From Pseudomonas sp. H1h (GTDB lineage: Bacteria > Pseudomonadota > Gammaproteobacteria > Pseudomonadales > Pseudomonadaceae): a DNA stretch of 64,000 nucleotides. Positions within the stretch are counted from its first letter, which is position 1. Every line of letters starts with the position of its first letter. This document shows, piece after piece, positions 18,527 to 27,002 of this stretch. Made by a program: the position numbers and the translations under genes. The notes beneath the pieces were generated by a model. The model saw nothing but the letters and a program-made list of their open reading frames with translations. It made no database searches and was not told the origin of the DNA. The DNA lies in NCBI RefSeq assembly GCF_000633255.1, contig NZ_AYMJ01000008.1, positions 1-64,000 on the forward strand, read 5' to 3'.

Positions 18527-19720
18527 TCAGTCTTGAAAACTTGCCCGGCGCTTGAGCAACAAGGTCAATCCCAGCCCGATCACCGACAACAGCGCCGCGC
18601 TGAAGAAAATCCACGAATACCCCAGGTTCAACGCCACCGCGCCCATCAGCGGCCCGGCAATCGCGAGCGCCAGATCGAAGAACACCGCATACGCCCCCAG
18701 CCCCGAACCCCGGCTGGAATTGGGTACCTGCTTGATCGCCTCAACCCCCAGCGCCGGATACACCAGCGACAGGCCGAAACCGGCCAATCCCGCACCGAGC
18801 AACGCGAACGCGGTGGACGGCGCCAGCCACAACAGCACCAGGCCGACGGTTTCAATGGTCATGCAGGCGATGGCTGAGTTGAACCCGCCAAAGCGGCTGA
18901 TGGCTGAAATGAACAGCAACCGCGAGAGGATGAAGCACACGCCAAACACCGTCAGGCAGTACGCGGCGCCGCTCCAGCCCCGATTGAGGTAATAGAGGGT
19001 GATGAAGGTGGTCAGCGTGCCGTAGCCGATGGATGCCAGGCTCAGAATGGCGCCAAACGGTGCAATGCGCCCGAACACCGCCCAAAAAGGCAGCCGCTCG
19101 CCGCGGACCACCGGCACCGAGGGTTTATTGCGGATCAGCACCAGAGCGCCCGCCGCCAATACCGACAGAGCGACGCCGAGACTGGCAAAACCGTAATCGG
19201 CAACCATCATCACACCCAATGGCGCGCCGATCGCAATCGCGCCATAGGAAGCAATACCGTTCCAGCCGATCGACCTCGCCGTGTGTTCGGCGCCAAGTTG
19301 GCCCATGCACCAACTGATGGTGCCGACCCCGATCAAGCCCTGCGCGACTCCGAGCAACAGCCGACCGGCGATCAGAATCAGCAGACTCGGCAACGGGAAG
19401 TCCTGCAGCAGCGTCGACAGCAGCGTCAGCAGCCCACTGAGCACGATCCCCGACAACCCGTAAACAATCGCGCGTTTGGTGCCGATGGTGTCCGACATGC
19501 GCCCGGCCATTGGTCGGCTGAGCAGGGTGGCCAGGTACTGTGAGCCGATCACCAGTCCCGCAATGATCGCGCTGAACCCCAGTTGTTCGTGCACATAGCC
19601 GGGCAACACGGCAATCGGCAGGCCGATGCACAAGAAGGCAACAAAGGTATAGAAAACGATGGAAACGATCTGCAGGGTGATCGCCATGGAGCTTTGCGGG
19701 GGCTGTTGCTGCGCAGACAT
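18527..19720 (-). CDS. MFS transporter (YhhS-like)
   Basis: 397 residues with twelve hydrophobic segments. The MFS loop 2-3 signature is visible as SRPMAGRMSDTIGTKRAIVYG. The sequence resembles the YhhS/arabinose-efflux-like branch. The substrate is unknown. The ATG at 19720 (MSAQQQPPQSSMAITLQ) is preferred; 19687 is an alternative. The open frame upstream to 20008 only reads through REP repeats and is not coding. Confidence 0.85.
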   Translation of the reverse strand: MSAQQQPPQSSMAITLQIVSIVFYTFVAFLCIGLPIAVLPGYVHEQLGFSAIIAGLVIGSQYLATLLSRPMAGRMSDTIGTKRAIVYGLSGIVLSGLLTLLSTLLQDFPLPSLLILIAGRLLLGVAQGLIGVGTISWCMGQLGAEHTARSIGWNGIASYGAIAIGAPLGVMMVADYGFASLGVALSVLAAGALVLIRNKPSVPVVRGERLPFWAVFGRIAPFGAILSLASIGYGTLTTFITLYYLNRGWSGAAYCLTVFGVCFILSRLLFISAISRFGGFNSAIACMTIETVGLVLLWLAPSTAFALLGAGLAGFGLSLVYPALGVEAIKQVPNSSRGSGLGAYAVFFDLALAIAGPLMGAVALNLGYSWIFFSAALLSVIGLGLTLLLKRRASFQD

Positions 19721-19832
19721 GAGGGCTCGTTCGCGGGCGGCGGTAGGAGAGCCGGCATCATGGCTTGGCGCTGGAATAAAAGGAAGCAGGCTAACTATTT
19801 TTCCTGGCGCTGGCGGTGTATTCGAGGGCCTC

Positions 19833-19940
19833 TTCGCGAGCAAGCCCGCTCCCACATTTGGAATGCGGCCCCCTGTGGGAGCAAGCTCGCTCCCACATTT
19901 GGAATGCGGTCCCCTGTGGGAGCGGGCTTGCTCGCGAAGG
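19833..19940. repeat. Cluster of three REP units
   Basis: Three REP units follow each other: an inverted CGGGCTTG unit, then GTGGGAGCAAGCTCGCTCCCACA (itself a compact palindrome), then a direct CGGGCTTG unit. Both spacers carry TTTGGAATGCGG, so a spacer-plus-REP unit appears duplicated. Confidence 0.88.
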
Positions 19941-19975
19941 CAGTCGCACCGACAAATCGTTCGCCCCTGAAATGC

Positions 19976-20005
19976 AAAAAGCCCCGTCACACAGACAGGG
20001 CTTTT
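19976..20005 (-). terminator. Terminator of the ABC-F gene
   Basis: AAAAGCCCCGTC and GACAGGGCTTTT pair around ACACA with one mismatch. It lies 37 bases past the stop of the minus-strand ABC-F gene and carries T-runs on both sides. Confidence 0.75.
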
Positions 20006-20041
20006 CAATGCCAGCTTGCAGCTAAAGGTGTGTAGCGACCT

Positions 20042-21628
20042 TTAGAAAACAACACCCTGACTACGCAGGTAGTCATCGTAGGTGCCGCTGAAGTCAGTCA
20101 CACCATCCGGGCTCAGCTCGATGATGCGCGTGGCCAGGGACGATACGAACTCACGGTCGTGGCTGACGAAAATCAGCGTGCCCGGGTAGTTTTCCAGCGC
20201 CAGGTTCAGCGCCTCGATCGATTCCATGTCCAAGTGGTTGGTCGGTTCGTCCATGATCAACACGTTCGGCTTCTGCAGGATCAGCTTGCCGAACAGCATG
20301 CGACCTTGCTCACCACCGGAAATCACTTTGACCGACTTGAGGATCTCGTCGTTGGAGAACAGCATGCGGCCCAAAGTACCGCGAATCATCTGCTCACCCT
20401 GCGTCCACTGACCCATCCAGTCGAACAGCGTCACGTCGTCTTCGAAGTCGTGAGCGTGATCCTGAGCGTAGTAGCCCAGTTCGGCGGCGTCGGTCCACTT
20501 GACGCTACCGGCATCCGGCGTCAGTTCGTTGACCAGCGTGCGCAGCAGGGTGGTCTTGCCGATACCGTTCGGGCCGATGATCGCCACGCGCTCGCCAGCT
20601 TCAACCTGGAAGCTGAAGTCTTTGAACAGTGGCTTGCCGTCGAAACCTTTGGCCATCTTTTCGACCATGACGGCCTGACGGTGCAGCTTTTTGTTCTGCT
20701 CGAAACGGATGAACGGGCTGACACGGCTGGAAGGCTTGACCTCGGCCAGCTGGATCTTGTCGATCGCCTTGGCACGGGAAGTGGCCTGCTTGGCTTTCGA
20801 GGCGTTGGCCGAGAAGCGGCTGACGAACGATTGCAGCTCGGAAATCTGCGCTTTCTTCTTGGCGTTGTCCGACAGCAGTTGCTCGCGGGACTGGGTCGCC
20901 ACGGTCATGTACTCGTCGTAGTTGCCCGGGAACAGACGCAGCTCGCCGTAATCCAGGTCAGCCATGTGTGTGCACACGCTGTTCAGGAAGTGACGGTCGT
21001 GAGAGATGATGATCATCAGGCTGTTACGCTGGGTCAGGACGTTTTCCAGCCAGCGAATAGTGTTGATGTCCAGGTGGTTGGTCGGTTCGTCGAGCAGCAG
21101 CACTTCCGGATCGGAGAACAGTGCCTGAGCCAGCAATACGCGCAGCTTCCAGCCTGGCGAAACTTCGCTCATCGGGCCGAAATGTTGCTCGATGCCGATA
21201 CCCAGGCCTAGCAGCAGCTCACCGGCGCGGGATTCGGCGGTGTAGCCGTCCATCTCGGCGAACTCGGTTTCCAGCTCGGCCACGGCCATGCCGTCTTCTT
21301 CCGACATTTCCGCCAGCGAGTAGATGCGGTCGCGTTCTGCCTTGACCTTCCACAGCTCTTCGTGACCCATGATCACGGTGTCGATCACGGTGAATTCTTC
21401 GTAGGCGAACTGGTCCTGACGCAGCTTGCCCAGGCGCACGTTCGGCTCGAGCATGACCTGACCGCCGGACGGATCGAGATCGCCGCCGAGGATTTTCATG
21501 AAGGTCGACTTGCCGCAACCGTTGGCGCCGATCAGACCGTAGCGGTTGCCCGCGCCGAATTTGACCGAAACGTTTTCGAACAGCGGCTTGGCGCCGAACT
21601 GCATCGTGATGTTAGCTGTAGAAATCAA
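20042..21628 (-). CDS. ABC-F family ATPase (YbiT-like)
   Basis: 528 residues with two ABC cassettes and no transmembrane part. Walker A motifs are GANGCGKST and GPNGIGKTT; both signature/Walker B regions end in [10 protein letters not shown] or [10 protein letters not shown]; a charged linker sits between. ABC-F proteins act on ribosomes to relieve stalling. The sequence best fits the YbiT-like subfamily. The open frame reaches 21724, but family similarity begins at [12 protein letters not shown], where a TTG codon at 21628 follows AGGAAAAACTC, so I assign a TTG start. Monocistronic. Confidence 0.92.
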   Translation of the reverse strand: MISTANITMQFGAKPLFENVSVKFGAGNRYGLIGANGCGKSTFMKILGGDLDPSGGQVMLEPNVRLGKLRQDQFAYEEFTVIDTVIMGHEELWKVKAERDRIYSLAEMSEEDGMAVAELETEFAEMDGYTAESRAGELLLGLGIGIEQHFGPMSEVSPGWKLRVLLAQALFSDPEVLLLDEPTNHLDINTIRWLENVLTQRNSLMIIISHDRHFLNSVCTHMADLDYGELRLFPGNYDEYMTVATQSREQLLSDNAKKKAQISELQSFVSRFSANASKAKQATSRAKAIDKIQLAEVKPSSRVSPFIRFEQNKKLHRQAVMVEKMAKGFDGKPLFKDFSFQVEAGERVAIIGPNGIGKTTLLRTLVNELTPDAGSVKWTDAAELGYYAQDHAHDFEDDVTLFDWMGQWTQGEQMIRGTLGRMLFSNDEILKSVKVISGGEQGRMLFGKLILQKPNVLIMDEPTNHLDMESIEALNLALENYPGTLIFVSHDREFVSSLATRIIELSPDGVTDFSGTYDDYLRSQGVVF

Positions 21629-22007
21629 GAGTTTTTCCTGCGAAGCATTCTGAGTAGCGAGGGTGCGGCCGGAGCGCTTGGCCCGAGTCAAAGTGCGCTG
21701 AGGCGGGGAGAGTCCCGGCATCAACCAAGGGGGGCGCGTAAAGTTTGGCGGCGATTGTACTGGTCTGGCGCTTTAAACGATAGGGCGATGACGCCGCGAC
21801 TGCCGTTTGGCAGATTCAGCGGACAGTTTTTCACAGATGAGGTTCACCATTGGTTACAAAGTATGGCTAAAATGCCATCCGATAACCCAAGAGCCGCTAA
21901 CGGCATGGGCTCAAGGAAGTGCCACCGGGACAGTATTTGTATTCATGCCACTGCATCAGACCCTGGGCCTCCGGCCGGCAGGCGCGCAGTTTGTTCACTT
22001 TTGACGT
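21629..22007. other. Intergenic region between ABC-F and lpxO
   Basis: No convincing gene. It contains a TGGCTAAAAT extended -10-like box near 21871-21880 that could serve lpxO, and the first part holds the ABC-F 5' leader. Short frames here have no supporting features. Confidence 0.4.
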
Positions 22008-22919
22008 GTGACGATTTCCGTGAAACTCATCATTGCCGCTATTTATGTCATTTCGATTGCATACGTTCACCTTCGTGGTCGTGTGCGTCACAAATTGGGC
22101 CGTCAACTGAGCGATCACTCGACGTTTCTGGCTCCGATCAACTGCTTCCTCTACCTGTTTTCGAAGAAGCCGAACAAGCCGTACCTCGATCCATCGGAGT
22201 TTCCGGACCTGAGCCCGTTGCAGGCGCACTGGGAAGAAATTCGCCAGGAGGGTCAGGATCTGCTGCGCGCCGGTGAGATCAAGCGCTCGAATCAGTACGA
22301 TGACGTCGGTTTCAACTCGTTCTTCAAAAGTGGCTGGAAACGTTTCTACCTCAAGTGGTACGGCGAGAGCCATCCGTCGGCGATGAAGCTGTGCCCGCGG
22401 ACCACCGAGCTGGTGCAGAGCATCGGGTCGATCAAGGCTGCAATGTTCGCCGAGCTGCCACCGGGTTCGAAACTGGTGCGTCACCGCGACCCGTATGCCG
22501 GCTCCTATCGCTACCACTTGGGGCTGGACACGCCGAACGACGCCGGTTGCTACATCAATGTCGACGGCGAGAGCTATCACTGGCGCGACGGCGAAGCGGT
22601 GATGTTCGATGAGACCTACATCCACTACGCCGAAAACACCACCGACAAGAACCGCATCATCCTGTTCTGCGACATCGAGCGCCCGATGAAATACCGCTGG
22701 GCGGCGGCGTTCAACGCTTGGTTCAGCCGCACCGTGATGTCGGCGGCCGGTGCGCCAAACGATGCGGGCGACCGTACCGGCGGGATCAATCGGCTGTTCA
22801 CCAGGATCTACAAAGTCCGCCTGCGTGGCAAAGAGCTGAAAAAACGTAATCGCGCCCGCTATTACATGGAAAAGTGGGCGATCTTCGGCGGTTTGCTGGC
22901 GATCTTCATTCTGATCTGA
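22008..22919 (+). CDS. lpxO: LpxO-type aspartyl/asparaginyl beta-hydroxylase
   Basis: About 300 residues. An N-terminal membrane segment (VKLIIAAIYVISIAYV) is followed by an Fe(II)/2-oxoglutarate dioxygenase domain with the iron ligands in RHRDPYAGSYRYHLGL (HxD) and DETYIHYAENTT (distal His). There is a C-terminal hydrophobic anchor. LpxO adds a 2-hydroxyl to the secondary acyl chain of lipid A at the inner membrane. The start is uncertain: GTG at 22008 or GTG at 22020; neither has a strong ribosome-binding site. Confidence 0.9.
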   Translation: MTISVKLIIAAIYVISIAYVHLRGRVRHKLGRQLSDHSTFLAPINCFLYLFSKKPNKPYLDPSEFPDLSPLQAHWEEIRQEGQDLLRAGEIKRSNQYDDVGFNSFFKSGWKRFYLKWYGESHPSAMKLCPRTTELVQSIGSIKAAMFAELPPGSKLVRHRDPYAGSYRYHLGLDTPNDAGCYINVDGESYHWRDGEAVMFDETYIHYAENTTDKNRIILFCDIERPMKYRWAAAFNAWFSRTVMSAAGAPNDAGDRTGGINRLFTRIYKVRLRGKELKKRNRARYYMEKWAIFGGLLAIFILI

Positions 22920-23000
22920 CCGCATCGCCAACAGGCTAGCTTCCAGAGAGGATGATTAATCCTGAGGGTTACATTCCCTTAGAAAGAAATGCATTCCAAA

Positions 23001-23025
23001 TGTGCGAGCGAGCCTGCTCGCGAAG
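23001..23025. repeat. Single REP unit
   Basis: A solitary GAGCGAGCCTGCTCGCGAAGAG unit lies between convergent lpxO and ku. No inverted partner is nearby. Confidence 0.8.
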
Positions 23026-23073
23026 AGTCTCTCAAAGCCAACCTGTCCACTTCCTGACAGGAACCGCATCTGA

Positions 23074-23946
23074 TTATTCCCCAGAAGCTTTTTTGGTCTT
23101 TCTCGCCGGTGCAGCCTTGCTGGCCGGCTTGGCTTTCGCCCCGGTCTTGGCCGGCGCTTTGCCGCCCAGACTGCGTTTGAGCAACTCGGTCAAATCGATG
23201 ACATCCGCCGTTTTGCGCTCTTCCTCGCCACCCACCGTCTCGACATCTTCGATCTTGCCTTCATGGGCCTTTTTCTCGACCAGGGCCATGATCTTGTCTT
23301 CGAATTCGTCCTTGTAGTCCTCGGGACTCCAGTCTCCGCTCATGTCCTGCACCAGGCGCTTGGCCATATCCAGCTCGCCCTTGGCCAGTTGCGGCTTGGT
23401 CACCTCGCTGCCCAGTTCCAGTTCATCCAGACCGCGCACTTCCTGCGGCCAGCGCAGTTTGACCAGCACCAGCGCCGATTCCAGCGGCATCAGTGCAGCC
23501 AGATATTGCCGGGTGTGCAGAACGACACGGGCAAGGGCGACCTTGTTGGTTTTACTCAGGGTTTCACGCAGCAGCGCGTAGACCTTGCCGCCGCGTTTGT
23601 CCGGGGCGAGGTAGTAGGGCGTGTCGATGTTCTGTAGCGGGATCTGCTCGGCATCGACGAACGAAAAGATGTCGATGGTCTGGGTCGATACCGGATGTGC
23701 CGAACGGATTTCTTCCTCGCTGAGCACCACGTAGCGACCTTTTTCATAGGCCACGCCTTTGACGATGTGCTCCTTGGTGACTTCCTTGCCGGTCACCTTG
23801 TTGACCCGTTTATAGCCCACAGGATCCATGCTGCGGCTGTCCAGCCAGTCGAAGTCGACACCGTGCGAGGACGTTGCCGACACCAGCGCGACGGGGATGT
23901 GCACCAGTCCGAAGCTGATCGCGCCTTTCCAGATTGCCCGAGCCAT
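23074..23946 (-). CDS. ku: Ku, non-homologous end-joining protein
   Basis: 290 residues. The Ku core begins MARAIWKGAISFGLVHIPVALVSA and includes DSRSMDPVGYKRVNK and PYYLAPDKRGGKVYALLRETL. The last 35 residues are Lys/Ala/Pro-rich, typical of the DNA-binding tail of bacterial Ku. It binds DNA ends as a homodimer and recruits LigD; no ligD lies in this window. It is divergent from the small secreted protein at 24136. Confidence 0.95.
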   Translation of the reverse strand: MARAIWKGAISFGLVHIPVALVSATSSHGVDFDWLDSRSMDPVGYKRVNKVTGKEVTKEHIVKGVAYEKGRYVVLSEEEIRSAHPVSTQTIDIFSFVDAEQIPLQNIDTPYYLAPDKRGGKVYALLRETLSKTNKVALARVVLHTRQYLAALMPLESALVLVKLRWPQEVRGLDELELGSEVTKPQLAKGELDMAKRLVQDMSGDWSPEDYKDEFEDKIMALVEKKAHEGKIEDVETVGGEEERKTADVIDLTELLKRSLGGKAPAKTGAKAKPASKAAPARKTKKASGE

Positions 23947-24135
23947 GGTCAGTTCTCCGAGTGATGATCAGGTGACCTGCGGCGCGCGGCGAAAGTTTCC
24001 AGTGATTGCGTGGACCCCAAGGGTTCTGGTCAAGCCGTGTTACATGTTGTTTAAAGGCCATGGGTTAACAAATCCGAACCGGCGGCGTAGCGTGGACTCG
24101 AAGGCTCTATCCCCTGTGCATCGTGAGGCTGACCC

Positions 24136-24477
24136 ATGAACCGAATTCCGCTAGGCATCATCGTTCTGCTTTTTGGGGCAGGTCTGGCGCATGCTGATGT
24201 CGGGGCACCGTCCGCGCCGCTGTTGCTGGCGCAAAGTCCCACGGGCACCAACAACAATCCCTACAACAGCCCGATCCGCCGGGCCAATCCCAACAGCATG
24301 CAGGGCACACAGCCCAGTGCGCCGGTGATTCGCGGGCCAGGCACGGTGCCGGTGCCGAGCACGCCAACGGTCGGCAACGGCGGCATCGGCAATGGCCAGC
24401 AGCAACGTTCAGTACCGAGTACGCCGCCGAAATTCATTCCCAATCCACCTCCACGAGACGGAGACAGCAACCGTTGA
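24136..24477 (+). CDS. Small secreted Pro/Asn-rich protein
   Basis: 113 residues: signal peptide MNRIPLGIIVLLFGAGLAHA, then a low-complexity mature part rich in Pro, Asn, Gly, Ser and Gln (NNNPYNSPIRRANPN, GNGGIGNGQQQR). GAGG lies at reasonable distance before the ATG. No function is recognisable. It precedes the sugar dehydrogenase by 52 bp and may be co-transcribed with it. Confidence 0.7.
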   Translation: MNRIPLGIIVLLFGAGLAHADVGAPSAPLLLAQSPTGTNNNPYNSPIRRANPNSMQGTQPSAPVIRGPGTVPVPSTPTVGNGGIGNGQQQRSVPSTPPKFIPNPPPRDGDSNR

Positions 24478-24529
24478 ACGCCAGGCCTGAGCGCCTGCAA
24501 GCCTTTCAGACGAACAAAAGGAATCGTGC

Positions 24530-25675
24530 ATGTTGCGTAAAACCCTTCTAGCCACGCTGTGCGCCGGCGCGCTGGTCAGCGCTCCGGTGTTCGCCATTGC
24601 CCCCAAAGAGCTGCAAAGCGAACAGGGCACCCTTGAGGTCACGACCATTACCCAGGGCCTCGAACATCCCTGGGCACTGGCGTTTCTGCCAGATCGCCAA
24701 GGCATGCTGGTAACCGAGCGTCCGGGCGCCCTACGGGTGATTGGTGCCGACGGCAAACGTTCGGAGCCTATCATCGGCGTGCCCAAGGTCTGGGCCAAGG
24801 GGCAGGGTGGTTTACTCGATGTGGTGTTGTCGCCGGACTTCAAGCAGGATCGGCTGGTCTACCTGTCGTACGCCGAGGGCGGTGGCGCCGGGGACAAGGC
24901 CGGAACGGCGGTGGGCCGTGGACGGCTCTCGGATGACCTGCGCACCTTGAACGACTTCAAGGTGATCTTCCGTCAGGAGCCGAAACTGTCGACCGGCAAT
25001 CACTTTGGTTCACGGCTGGTGTTCGACCGCGACGGTTACCTGTTCATCACCCTGGGCGAAAACAACGACCGGCCTACCGCGCAGGATCTCGACAAACTGC
25101 AGGGCAAGGTGGTGCGGATCTTCCCCGATGGCAAGGTGCCGGATGACAACCCGTTCGTGGGGCAGTCCGGCGTGCGTCCGGAAATCTGGTCATACGGTCA
25201 TCGCAACCCGCAAGGCGCGGCGCTCAATCCATGGAATGGAACACTCTGGGAGAACGAACACGGTCCCCGTGGTGGCGATGAGGTGAACATCATCGAACGC
25301 GGCAAGAACTACGGCTGGCCGCTGGCGACCCACGGCATCAACTACTCCCTGCAACCGATTCCGGAAGCCAAGGGCAAGAGTGTCGAGGGTGCCGTTGATC
25401 CGCACCATGTCTGGGAGAAGTCACCCGGCGTTACCGGCATGGCGTTCTACGATGCCGATCGCTTCAAGCCTTGGCAGCAGAATCTGTTTATCGGCGCGCT
25501 GGTCAGTCAGGAATTGATCCGGTTGCAGTTTGAAGGAGACAAGGTGGTGCACGAGGAACGCTTGCTGGGCGATCTGAAGCAGCGAGTTCGTGATGTGCGG
25601 CAGGGGCCGGATGGCTATCTGTATGTGCTGACGGATGAGGACAATGGCTCGTTGTACAAGGTCGGCCTGAAGTAA
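24530..25675 (+). CDS. PQQ-dependent aldose sugar dehydrogenase family protein
   Basis: 381 residues. A signal peptide ends near VFA (about residue 22). The mature part is a six-bladed propeller of the soluble glucose/aldose dehydrogenase family (YliI/Asd-like): LEHPWALAFLPD near the start, NHFGSRLVFDRDGYLFITLGE in the middle, and WENEHGPRGGDEVNIIERGKNYGWP later. Expected to oxidise aldoses in the periplasm with PQQ and Ca2+. AAGGAAT precedes the ATG. The small secreted protein lies immediately upstream, and an inverted repeat of a second family follows. Confidence 0.92.
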   Translation: MLRKTLLATLCAGALVSAPVFAIAPKELQSEQGTLEVTTITQGLEHPWALAFLPDRQGMLVTERPGALRVIGADGKRSEPIIGVPKVWAKGQGGLLDVVLSPDFKQDRLVYLSYAEGGGAGDKAGTAVGRGRLSDDLRTLNDFKVIFRQEPKLSTGNHFGSRLVFDRDGYLFITLGENNDRPTAQDLDKLQGKVVRIFPDGKVPDDNPFVGQSGVRPEIWSYGHRNPQGAALNPWNGTLWENEHGPRGGDEVNIIERGKNYGWPLATHGINYSLQPIPEAKGKSVEGAVDPHHVWEKSPGVTGMAFYDADRFKPWQQNLFIGALVSQELIRLQFEGDKVVHEERLLGDLKQRVRDVRQGPDGYLYVLTDEDNGSLYKVGLK

Positions 25676-25700
25676 CCCTCGTCCTGGCAGGCGGATAATC

Positions 25701-25800
25701 CTGTGGTGAGGGGGCTTGCCCCCGTTCGCCTGCGAGGCAGGCCTGGTTAAAACAGGGGCCGCTCCGCGACCCAGCGGGGCAGGCCCCCTCGCCACGGGTT
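25701..25800. repeat. Second repeat family (GTGGCGAGGGGGC type)
   Basis: Outer arms GTGGTGAGGGGGCTTGCCCCC and its near-inverse GGGGCAGGCCCCCTCGCCAC enclose GCCTGCGAGGCAGGC and AGGGGCCGCTCCGCGACCC. This is a palindromic dispersed repeat common in P. fluorescens and differs from the REP units elsewhere in the window. Confidence 0.8.
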
Positions 25801-25815
25801 TCTGAGCGCGAAGAC

Positions 25816-26910
25816 TTATCGAGGTGACAAGACCACCGCCGCGCGCAATTTCCCTCGCCCAAACCGGCTCATCTTCTCAAACTCCCCATGGCTGACCGGC
25901 ACGTGCTGGCAATCCATGGGCTGACGATGCTGGCTGTGATCGACGTCGGGGTCATGCAGGTACACAAAATCTTCGTCGCAATCGGTAACCACCACCCAGT
26001 GCGGTGACTTGGAGCGGGTCAGGCGATAGCTGCTGATCAGCACCAGAGGCTGACCGCCAGCCCCCAGCAGGCGCGGCAGATCGAGATGGGTGCCAATCAT
26101 CCGTTCAATGTCGGTCTCCTGCAGTTGCACGCTGAACTCCTCATGCACCAGGCGCATGACGTCTTTTTTATGCTCATCGCGCACGCCGTCGAGAAACAAC
26201 GGCCCGGCCATACTCAATTGCAAACGTACGCGAAAGCCCCGGCGCCATGCCGCCAGCGCCAGACCCTGCGGGCTGCAGCCGCCGTGACCCGAGGTCATGA
26301 ACACGGTGGTCGCTTCTCGCCAGAGTTGCAGTTCTTCACGCCGCTCCAGCAAACGCCCGGGTTGCAGCGCGCCCATGGCCATCAACAGGCATGCCGGGCC
26401 ACAGGTGAACTCGGTGGTTTGCGGGTAGTAGGGCACCTTGATGCCGAGTGAGTCACGGTGCTGCACGATGCGCTTTTCCAGACGCAGCGCGTCGGCATGG
26501 TCTTCGTAGTAATCGTGAATCAGCGCAAAGCGCCGATAGCCGTTGCGCTCGTACAGGGCAATCGCGGCGGGGTTGTCGATGCGCACTTCCAGGCGCAAGT
26601 ACGCACAATCGTGCTCCACCGCGCAGGCCTCGATACGTTGCAGCAACTGTTTGCCCAAACCGATGCCCCGCGCTTCGCCGGCAATGGCGATGGAGTACAG
26701 CCGCGCCAGCGACGTGCCGCGATGAAACAGCACCAGCGCGTAGCCGAGCAATTGCCCCTCATGTTCGGCCACCAGCAACTGCGCATGGGCGCGGGTGATC
26801 ATCCACTGGAAGCTGCGGCTGGTCAGCCGATCGGTGGTGAAACATTGCATTTCCAGAGCCAGCAGCGCCGGCAGATCTTCAACTACCGCCAAACGAAAAA
26901 CAGCCTTCAT
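25816..26910 (-). CDS. GNAT acetyltransferase fused to C39-like peptidase
   Basis: 364 residues. Residues about 1-150 form a RimI-like GNAT domain (acetyl-CoA loop region EARGIGLGKQLLQRIEA). Residues about 170-360 form a C39-type cysteine peptidase domain with Cys in TEFTCGPACLLMAMG, His in SPHWVVVTDCD and Asp in YLHDPDVD, so the triad is intact. No signal peptide, hence cytoplasmic. It is divergent from the RLAN-ATP-grasp gene across about 92 bp. The start at 26910 (MKAVFRLAVVEDL) is chosen over the upstream extension that would cross the divergent promoter. Substrates are unknown; the neighbouring ligase suggests a peptide. Confidence 0.88.
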   Translation of the reverse strand: MKAVFRLAVVEDLPALLALEMQCFTTDRLTSRSFQWMITRAHAQLLVAEHEGQLLGYALVLFHRGTSLARLYSIAIAGEARGIGLGKQLLQRIEACAVEHDCAYLRLEVRIDNPAAIALYERNGYRRFALIHDYYEDHADALRLEKRIVQHRDSLGIKVPYYPQTTEFTCGPACLLMAMGALQPGRLLERREELQLWREATTVFMTSGHGGCSPQGLALAAWRRGFRVRLQLSMAGPLFLDGVRDEHKKDVMRLVHEEFSVQLQETDIERMIGTHLDLPRLLGAGGQPLVLISSYRLTRSKSPHWVVVTDCDEDFVYLHDPDVDHSQHRQPMDCQHVPVSHGEFEKMSRFGRGKLRAAVVLSPR

Positions 26911-27002
26911 ATGACCACCGTAAAAGTTGCGTAACGAAACGGGACTTTCGAAAAACTTCGTGCTTAATAGAAATGGTCTTGTTCTCCAACGGATCAATCT
27001 CT

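Noticed and set aside
19833..19940. Possible short CRISPR-like array
   Set aside because: The repeated units are palindromic REP elements present throughout the window, with no unique spacers and no cas genes.
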